64,000 nt of DNA from Owenia fusiformis (taxonomy: Eukaryota > Annelida > Polychaeta > Sabellida > Oweniidae): positions 11,608,931 through 11,672,930 of the forward strand of contig CAIIXF020000003.1 in the NCBI GenBank assembly GCA_903813345.2. Reading direction: 5' to 3'. Positions 56,443-64,000 of the stretch are shown one piece after another. A program made the position numbers and the translations under genes. Position 1 is the first letter of the stretch, and the number at the start of each line of letters is the position of its first letter. The notes under the pieces were generated by a model that was not told the DNA's origin, did not search any database, and was given only the letters and a program-made list of their open reading frames with translations.

Positions 56443-56517
56443 TCGTCAGTGGTCAGGGTACTTTTGGGAGGTACTAGGTTTGTCCCAACCTCCCAAAAGT
56501 ACCCTGACCACTGACGA
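56443..56517. repeat. Perfect 30-bp hairpin
   Basis: The 30-nt arm at 56443-56472 (TCGTCAGTGG..GGGAGGT) is perfectly complementary to 56488-56517, with a 15-nt loop. It lies beside TTTCCCGAGGGA and GATATC-rich hairpins. Confidence 0.9.
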
Positions 56518-56639
56518 ATTGATACTGAAATAAGCCTAAAGCAGGTAAAATTAAAAAATATATATAAAACTATATCCTCAATAAATCAATAGACGAAAAC
56601 GATTATTCCTGACACCTATCGGCCACTCCCGGAACTATT

Positions 56640-57135
56640 TCTGGGATGACGTCATACTAAGAGATTTGCTCTGACTAGTGTACGACGCCATTAAAATTCT
56701 CGATAAATATCAGTTGATTTCACAATAAATAAGGTATGTGCAGATAAATATTGTAACTCTTTCGATATAGATGGGTGTAAAGCATTAAATGTCGGAATAA
56801 ATATGTCTTAATTTCAGAGTAAAGACGTAAAAACGGGTCTAAAAAAATTCAGATTTTTTTATGAATTATTTTTCAAAAATAATCTCTAGTGTTGAAATCT
56901 TCAAATTATGAGGTTTAGGGGTTAATAAATCTGTCCCGTGACGTTCGTTGATGTCATATCTTTCGTCTAGTGTCAGAAAATAGTAGATTTGATGCAGAAA
57001 CGGGGCTTTGAAAAGCCAAATCATGGACTGGGGACCCAGCCTAGGAAACATCCAGGTGTAAGCCTAGTTCAATGCAGTTAACATGGTTACCTATTTTCCT
57101 GATCTGCTTTTCACATAGTATATTTCTGTTTCAGA
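56640..57135 (+). promoter_or_regulatory. Probable promoter and 5' UTR exon of the YqaJ gene
   Basis: AAG/GTATGT at 56733/56734 looks like a donor and TTTCAG ending at about 57135 like an acceptor, giving a non-coding first exon upstream of the ATG at 57183. Inferred from splice motifs only. Confidence 0.35.
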
Positions 57136-57182
57136 CTGAGCTCTGTCGCTATCAGTGTGTGGAGTAGTCTACATATACAGAT

Positions 57183-57323
57183 ATGGCACATATCACTATG
57201 GCCAGTGCTGCAGCTACCAGTAGTTTCAACGGGGTTGGAAAGAGTCAGACTGAGACTCCACTTCAATCGCCAGGGAGAGATCAAGAGGCAGTTTCACTGA
57301 TCCCTTGTCAATCATGCTCAGAG
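57183..57323 (+). CDS. YqaJ-gene N-terminal exon (probable)
   Basis: The frame opens MAHITMASAAATSSFNG and runs 47 codons to LIPCQSCSE, then a GTAAAT donor in phase 0. An acceptor at CACCAAG (59146) would join it in frame to the large exon. Low-complexity Ala/Ser N-termini are common in such proteins. An unseen middle exon is possible. Confidence 0.5.
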
Positions 57324-59146
57324 GTAAATGTTACATTCAATTTTATATATTTGAGTTGTTGAAATTAAGTTCTCTGAAATTGTTTGTTTTCGATTCGCTT
57401 ACAACATATGATATGTATTTTTCTTTATTATGATATACATGCAAGACTAATACATTTTGAAATCTGTAAAAGGCTAGCCTTATATTTTATCTGTCATGTT
57501 CTAAATGGATATCCATGGGTTCAAAGTTACTTTATTTAATTGAGATTCTGTATTGATATATGAGGTGAATATGATATCTGCATGAGAGCGCGATGCGAAG
57601 GAGTGCATATATCAATATCACCAAGATAATAATGATATTCCAAAAATCATAGGATGGTCTTATTATCCTACACTTACTAGTAGTGTACTAAACATATAAT
57701 ATCATTGAAAATTTCTTGTGAAATAGTTGAATTTGACAAGAAATCAACAAGCGGAGTATATCGGCACAATATCCTCTGCATATTGGTTTTCAGGAGTATA
57801 TTGTCACGATATCCTCCTCATGTTCAGATATTGGTTTTCCGGAGTCTATCGTGGTGATATCCTCCAGTTATGCATTTGCCAAAAGACATCACATTTATTT
57901 TTGAATGTTATACATTTTGTACACTAAGTGTAGGATAATATAGGAATATCCTATGGTTTTGAAAAAATATCATTTATATCCATGAGTGGATATTGATATC
58001 TTTACGAGAGAGCGCAGGGGATATAATTGATATTTTCTAAAAACCATAGGATTGTCCGTTTATCCCAATGGAAATCTTAACCCAGCGAAATCTTGATCCA
58101 CATATCAAATAAATCTTCACCTGATATTCGATATATATCCTTGTAACCATTGGATAAATGAGGGCTATGTTATGGGAGGTTTTGGATATGGGGTATATCC
58201 TGAGGGAAATATTGATATCTTACTGAGGGCCCGGAGGTCACAAGGTAAGATATCATATTTCCCGAGGGATATACCCCATATCCAATACCGAGCATCACAT
58301 AACTAATTTATCCTATGACAAGTGACCTTTATCTATGAGACATTGATTATTCCCTCAACTGAATTGAAAAGATTTTAACTTTTTAAACTAATGTTGATTT
58401 TATTTGTCGTATATGAAACATGTATATTGAATGAAAGTCAATAATTTAAAAGAACATATTTCAGATTATTAAAAAATCTGTTAAAATGGAAAAGTTACCA
58501 GTTATTCCCGGGAATATTGGTGCGGGAGATATACAGCAGGAGATATATATGTCCCGCTCTTCCAAGATATCGATTTTATATCCTGCTGTTATGTACCTGA
58601 AACCTCACTTGTCATTGGATAATACAGAATATCAGATCTTTTTATCTTGGGTGATATCATTCTTATCGTCACATTGACAGATGATATCTACATGGTGATA
58701 AAATGATGTCTTGAGAAATTATCTGATATTGGGTTTATCCTTTGACTATCTGCTATAATCATTTGTTATGTTCTGACAAAACTTGTTGAGCGAAATTACA
58801 CGATATATTAAATATATAGTAAAACTTCAGAAAAATATCAGACTGATTTCAATCAATAATATCAAAAATATCAGTGGCTATTAATGTACAGATATCACAT
58901 TTATCAACACATAAATATAATTGTATGAAAGTTGTTGATAATTATGATCCACTATATTTCTTTGGTTCGTCATTTTGCTTTGCTTTGGCCGTAGCACTGA
59001 GCATAAAAAGAAGATTGTGACAGAACTTCAAATTAAATTGCTATTTTGTATAAACCACAAAATGTAATTGATTTGCATCATTGCATTTTGTAGTTTTAAA
59101 GATGAATTTAACATATTGTTATTATTATTATTTTAGGGTCACCAAG
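57324..59146. repeat. Intron with GATATC-bounded short hairpins
   Basis: At least three units pair around a GC- or purine-rich loop: near 57565-57605 (GATATCTGCAT..GAGAGCGCGATGCG..TGCATATATC), 57985-58045 (ATATC..GAGAGAGCGCAGG..GATAT) and 58215-58255 (GATATCTTAC..GTAAGATATC). A larger palindrome spans 58180-58300 (GGATATGGGGTATATCC against GGATATACCCCATATCC). No gene supported. Confidence 0.6.
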
Positions 59147-60838
59147 AGCAGGCATAGAGAGCTGAAACTGATTGATCCAGATCCATTCAAAAGCTATACG
59201 AGGACAAAAATGGCAAAATGTGACAAATGCAAGATGCAACTTCAAAGTGACACCTCTTCTACACCATCTCCTGACAATCAAACTCCATTCTCCAAATCTA
59301 CAACTCATATTCCGAAAACATTTTCTATTTCATCAATTACTCATCATATAGACAAATCAGGAAAAATACTTAGTGTTGATAGGCCCAACTCAAGAGGTTA
59401 CAGTTTTTTTCATGAAGGATATATACACAAAGTACTCTCAAGGACCAATAATTCAGGAAATTGTGAAGTGCAGGCTCACTGTTACAAATCCATGAAAAAG
59501 AATGAGACTCCACATCAACTGTGTGTTGAAATTACTCCAAATGGTTTGGTGAAAGCTGCAAAGTGTTCGTGTATTGCAGGTGCATCAGGTGTTTGCAACC
59601 ATGTATTTGCTTTGTTGTACCTATGTAATCATGTTGTGCATGCCAAACTTGAACAGTTTAGTGACAAAGGCACATGTACTGATGCCAAACAGGAATGGAA
59701 TAATCCAAGCAAGCGATTCAGAAATGATGGATTACAATCTGAGCCCATCATGGGATACACTGTTTTCAATCCCAAGTATGGATCAACCTCAAAGGGAATT
59801 AAAAGTGCATTATATGAGGCTCGGGCACCCTCCGTGCAAAATAATGATTTTGTGGAACCTCTTGTCAACTCATTCAAGGCAGATGTGTCAAGAGACTATG
59901 GTGTAAAACATGTTTATTGTGAGAGGAATTCATATGTTGATACCATTTTGGGTACACAATCAGTACTTGGAAGTGTCCTTAGTTATCAGTGTTCAATAAC
60001 TGAAGGCAATTTTGATGTTGTAAGCAATTTTGATTGCAGAGTTCTCAATGAAAATATGTATAACACCTCTACTTCTTTTCCTGATTTACCAATTTGTACT
60101 TTAGAACCATTGGATATTCATTTTGGCTCTGGTAGCCCCTTTGTTGAAAATTTAAAATTATCAAAGCAAGATTGTACTAAACTTGAAGAAAAAACTAGAA
60201 ATCAAAGTGAAAATGAAGAATGGGTTGAGGCAAGAAAATCAAGACTGACTGCGAGTAATTTTGGCCTTATATGTAAGAGAAAAACTGTTACAACCAAATT
60301 TGTTGAAAATCTTGCCAATCCCAAGAATTTAGATAATGTCCAAGCTATCAAATATGGTCGAGAAAATGAGACCGAATGTGTCAAAAAATATCAAACCTAT
60401 ATGAGAAATTCGGGAAACCATATCACTGTGTGTCAATCTGGGTTTGTTGTAAATCCAGGCATGCCCTGGGCTGGTTGTACCCCAGACAGAAAAGTTATTG
60501 ACCATAAATGTGGACTCAATAGCAGTATCTTGCTTGAAGTGAAGTGTCCTCATTCATTCAAGGAATTAACACCAGAGGAACTCCTTCAGCAAGACAACTT
60601 TTACATGCAACGCATTAACAACAAACCCAGATTAGATAGAAACCATAGCTACTATTACCAAGTACAGGGTCAGTTGGGCTTGTGTGGATTGACAATGTGT
60701 GATTTTGTAGTATACACCAAAAGGGGTTTACTCATTGAAAGAATTCAATTTGATGAAGTTTTCTTTCATGAAATGATGGTTAAACTTGGATCTTTTTATA
60801 AAGATCATTTCCTTGTGTACATTACACAAACAGCATAA
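59147..60838 (+). CDS. SWIM zinc finger / YqaJ-type nuclease of an IS4EU-like transposon
   Basis: The open frame extends from about 59081 to TAA at 60838; the exon probably starts at 59147 or 59137. A CxC..CxH SWIM-type finger (CSCIAGASGVCNH) lies at ORF residues about 164-178. The C-terminal half is a YqaJ/lambda-exonuclease-like PD-(D/E)xK domain: RLTASNFG start, YGRENE, the catalytic Asp in CTPDRK, LLEVKCP, and YYYQVQGQL. These proteins are found as second genes in IS4EU/ISL2EU-type transposons. The role is presumed DNA end-processing. It faces the THAP-DDE gene tail to tail; AATAAA lies at about 60922. Confidence 0.85.
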   Translation, partial: SRHRELKLIDPDPFKSYTRTKMAKCDKCKMQLQSDTSSTPSPDNQTPFSKSTTHIPKTFSISSITHHIDKSGKILSVDRPNSRGYSFFHEGYIHKVLSRTNNSGNCEVQAHCYKSMKKNETPHQLCVEITPNGLVKAAKCSCIAGASGVCNHVFALLYLCNHVVHAKLEQFSDKGTCTDAKQEWNNPSKRFRNDGLQSEPIMGYTVFNPKYGSTSKGIKSALYEARAPSVQNNDFVEPLVNSFKADVSRDYGVKHVYCERNSYVDTILGTQSVLGSVLSYQCSITEGNFDVVSNFDCRVLNENMYNTSTSFPDLPICTLEPLDIHFGSGSPFVENLKLSKQDCTKLEEKTRNQSENEEWVEARKSRLTASNFGLICKRKTVTTKFVENLANPKNLDNVQAIKYGRENETECVKKYQTYMRNSGNHITVCQSGFVVNPGMPWAGCTPDRKVIDHKCGLNSSILLEVKCPHSFKELTPEELLQQDNFYMQRINNKPRLDRNHSYYYQVQGQLGLCGLTMCDFVVYTKRGLLIERIQFDEVFFHEMMVKLGSFYKDHFLVYITQTA

Positions 60839-61603
60839 TTTTGATATAAATAGTGTATTTTATTTCATTTTACTGAATGATCATTTTGTAAGTTTTATGT
60901 AGGCTAGTCCTTTAAGAAACTAATAAAAACTCAAAACATACTTAAATGTAGATGTCTGAGACTGTGTGTTTACATATGTGATACTGCAAATAGTTTGTAG
61001 TAAAATTATCCACAATGTAGCAGGTAGGCTACATATTGATTTTTAAAACTGAAATTCTTTACAAAGCTACAATGTAGCAAGTATATGTAGAAGTAAAATA
61101 TATAATATTAGCATTTATAAGTTGTTCTCTTCTGGATACATTGTAAACAACCTGCTGTATCATATGTCTGTACACTATGCTAGAACCTGATCTAGTGTAT
61201 ACATACAAATTGTCCATATAAGGTCAGTGTATAACATTCATATATAGTATAAACTATTATACTCCATTGTATTCTATACATGTTATGTAAATAAATAATT
61301 GTACATATTAAATACATCGATGTGGTTTTGTTCAGTAGAAGTAGTACCCAAATGATAAAAAGTCCCGTTATTTGACAAAGTGCTAGAAAGTTAGATTTAT
61401 ACATTTTCATAGTCTTCAATCATAGGCAGTGTGAAATTTTGGTAGTATAAATTAGTGTTCAGTTAACACATCAAACCTATATACTGATATAACATTTAAT
61501 TTCATCATTTACCTTCAAATGGAAAAATTCATTGATTATTCAATCAATACAGTTAATTGTTCACATTCCATTGGATGAGTCAGTTTGTCATAGATCATTT
61601 ATT
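60839..61603. other. Spacer between convergent transposon genes
   Basis: AT-rich 3' UTRs. Plus-strand AATAAA at about 60922; minus-strand AATAAA (TTTATT at 61598-61603) directly after the transposase stop. No other gene seen. Confidence 0.6.
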
Positions 61604-63269
61604 TTAAGAATCATATGATTCAGTTGACAGAATGGGGTCCTGGAAGAGGGTGAGTAAACCACACACTGTCCAAGTAAGATTCACTGATCCAGCAGTTGAG
61701 AGCAATGCAGGTCTATCCCAAATGTGAAAATTCTTGAGTTTATTGTTCCACCGCTCAATGTGGATTCTTAAACTTGCGATTTGCTGGGTTTCACGAACCT
61801 CTCCTTTTGTCATTTGGTCACGCTTACCGACATAAGCAGGAAGATTTAGTTTAACTCCCATTGGGTCCAACAGATCTTGAATATCAAACCCCTTGTCTGC
61901 CATCACACTATCACCTTCATCAAATGGCAGATTCAATAATCCACTTCTCATGGTAATTTCCCGATCACTGATGCTACCTAAGTAGAGTGATGATATGAAC
62001 GACAAATGTCCACCCGGAGTTATACCTATCAACGATTTCAAGGTATTGCCACTCTTGTATGTGGAGTATGATTTGGATTGCAATACAAGTGAAGATGGGG
62101 TTTCCATTTGAATTTCAGTGCAGTCGATGATCACACGAGTATTGGGATAGGCTGCTTTAAAATTTTCAGGCATATTCTCATCAATAAGCTGTCTGCTTGG
62201 CCATATGTTGATTTGGCCAAGTCGCTCATACAAATATACAGTCCATGATATAAGTATTGCACTAACTGTTGACTTCGACACCTTGAATCGATACGCCAGG
62301 TCTTGCTCAAAGAGACCAAGCCTAACTCTGCAGAGAAACATGAAGAACTCTTGACGCGGAGTCAGCAGTCTCGGTCTTCCCCGTTTCACGTGCGATGAAT
62401 TTGACTTGACACCAGCATTGTTGACACTGGTACTGTAGACAATATTTTCTCCAGAACTACCAGTTTCAAGTCCTACTAACAAGCGGTCAAAGTCCTTGAT
62501 CTCAGGTAATCCAGTGTAGAAGGTAACATCACGTGGTGGCAAGTTGTCAATTGAAAAAACATCTTTGGATATCGTTTCATGAGCAGTGGATAGTTCACTT
62601 TTTGATTTGGCAAGTTCATTTTGAAGCTTTTTTATTGTTTCATCACGCTCGAGTAAGTCATCTTCTAACTCTGCAGTTCGGTCTTGCAACAATTTGATAG
62701 TAGCTGATAAGTGTTTATTCACCGATTTATTTTCCTCAAGCTTGATTTTAATGGCTTCAAGTGTTCGATTAAGCAGACTAGATTCCAATTTGAGTTTGCT
62801 AAACTCAATGTTCAATCTTGTTTCATCAACTTGGTTTTTGACAGGTGTGGTCTGAGCAGTTGATGTATTTGATACATCATCATGGATGGGAGCTGTTGTT
62901 TCACTAAATGAATCTGAACTAGAGATTGAGTCTGTATCTGTGTCATTTTCTGATAGAGCATCAGATTCTAGGGCACAGTTCACTTGCCCTGGTGCCGATA
63001 CCTTCCTAGACATCCACTTGTTGGGGCGTCTCTCTTTAGCTGGGGTATATACATATTTCTTGTCCAAGTTTAGCCAGCAATCAAAGACTGAGGGGACTGC
63101 ATCTTCTTTTAAGTAACATCTGTTGGAGTATCCACCGGTATATCGATAATCCTCATCTTTGAAATGGAGTGAACACACCACTGTTCCAGCTGATATCTTG
63201 AATGTGTTGTTTATGTCGCGTTTGATTTTGACCACCCATTGTTGTCTACGCTTGGGATCACTGGGAAAG
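61604..63269 (-). CDS. THAP-DDE transposase, exon 2
   Basis: 555 codons after a TTTCCAG acceptor. It completes the THAP finger (W..., VCSLHF = C-x2-H, then DAVPSVF, the AVPTxF box), then a Ser/Asp-rich linker, a coiled coil (about residues 210-280 of the joined protein), an HTH (LTPRQEFFMFLCRVRLGLFEQDLAYRFKVSKSTVS) and a DDE_Tnp_4 domain: Asp in VIIDCTEI (about 435), SDRE (about 488), DSVMADKGF (about 510), Glu in HIERWNNKLK (about 558). All catalytic positions are intact, so it may be active. It fits IS4EU/Harbinger-like transposases with THAP fingers. The acceptor position is set by reading frame. Confidence 0.9.
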
Positions 63270-63557
63270 CTGGAAATAAAAAAATGGAACAATATATTTG
63301 TAAGTTTACATTGTGACATCAATCAGTCAATAAAAGTAATTATATAATACATAAATATTTCTAGAAAGAATCATAAGGTACATGTACATGTATGAGAACA
63401 TTCTACAAATAAATTACAATAGGCTAATGTACAGATTGTGAATACTATAAAAATAAAAAACAAATGGTAAAAATATCACTCTCTACATTGACAATGCAAT
63501 GTACATGTATGATAAACTGCATTTAATCAGTATTATAGTTTGTGAAATTTTAAATAC

Positions 63558-63718
63558 CTGTGAAAGGTGACCTTTCTTCCATTTTCCACCCTTGTCCCAG
63601 TCTTTGTACAATGTGGCACACAGCAATTTCTGCGATCCTTTTTGATTTTGACATTCTTCCCTTCCAGTACAGTACTTGGGTTTGTAGCTTTTACAAGGAT
63701 TTCAATATTGCTGTCCAT
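63558..63718 (-). CDS. THAP-DDE transposase, exon 1
   Basis: The ATG at 63718 starts MDSNIEILVKATNPSTVLEG. After a basic stretch comes the first half of a THAP zinc finger (CCVPHC..GRKVTFHR). It ends in phase 2 at a GTATTT donor and joins exon 2 so that 161+1666 nt give 608 codons and a stop. A TTTTCAG acceptor at about 63753 suggests an upstream 5' UTR exon. Confidence 0.85.
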
Positions 63719-64000
63719 GGTCTCTCAGGACATGTACAGGACATGTAGTTGAGCTGAAAACAAACAGACATATGTTGTATGTTGTAACCAGGGTGAACTA
63801 GTAGGACTGAGAGTGTTTACTTTGTAGCAATGTTGTCGGGATTCATTGTAGCCGACCTGTATCAAATGTATATGTTTGTATCAATATGGCTACAATGTAA
63901 AAATGGCGTCGACTCACGACTCGGCAAAGAAGTACTAATTTTGAAAGCTCTGATAAATATAGGACAATGACAACCATATTTTTCGAATCAAACGATAAAA
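63719..64000. other. 5' flank of the THAP-DDE gene
   Basis: Upstream region and window end. The right end of the transposon was not identified; no inverted copy of the left flank could be set with confidence. Confidence 0.4.

Overview
The window is AT-rich animal DNA, most likely from a marine invertebrate. Supporting signs are host genes cut into short exons by GT..AG introns, an animal-type cadherin and a flavin-containing monooxygenase (FMO), several kinds of eukaryotic DNA transposon, LINE fragments and many foldback elements. I cannot name the species. There is no sign of bacterial gene organisation, and I saw no tRNA, rRNA or CRISPR array.

Layout. Positions 1-7535 (minus strand) hold the 5' end of a cadherin gene: signal peptide, N-terminal domains and four exons whose phases join correctly, continuing off the left edge. 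Its 4.8-kb first intron holds foldback and mariner relics. Positions 10655-12103 are nested Tc1/mariner and palindromic relics. Positions 12104-22386 are a complete Polinton (Maverick) insertion: matching terminal inverted repeats starting AGT, a perfect 6-bp target duplication AACTAC, and an intact virion-type gene set (packaging ATPase, chromodomain integrase, adenovirus-like protease, double-jelly-roll-type capsid protein, a candidate minor capsid protein and a basic protein). It has no DNA polymerase B, which Polintons normally encode. An unidentified ORF lies on the other strand.

Positions 22531-26137 are a 52-bp tandem array broken by further insertions, leading into the promoter of an FMO gene. 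FMO copy 1 runs 26298-43393 on the plus strand with nine recognisable exons; one central exon is not found. About 4.8 kb containing its promoter and first four exons is duplicated downstream at 47461-55566 (FMO copy 2). Because the two copies can be compared base by base, several mobile insertions show as filled versus empty sites, some with clear target duplications. Within the FMO1 introns are a candidate Transib-like element (CACGGTG ends, 5-bp duplication), a CACTG-ended element, large foldbacks, satellite-like repeats and LINE remnants.

Positions 56.6-64.0 kb contain two convergent genes: a SWIM-finger/YqaJ-type nuclease (plus) and a THAP-finger/DDE transposase (minus). The pair matches the two-gene plan reported for IS4EU/ISL2EU-type eukaryotic transposons. 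Its intron and left flank are rich in short GATATC-bounded hairpins.

How the genes relate: the cadherin and FMO are ordinary host genes with no evident link. The Polinton genes form one self-contained integration and virion-assembly module without its own polymerase. The YqaJ and THAP-DDE genes are probably co-mobilised. Main points for follow-up are the polymerase-less but structurally intact Polinton, the RAG/Transib-like non-autonomous element, and the FMO duplication as a natural record of transposon insertions.
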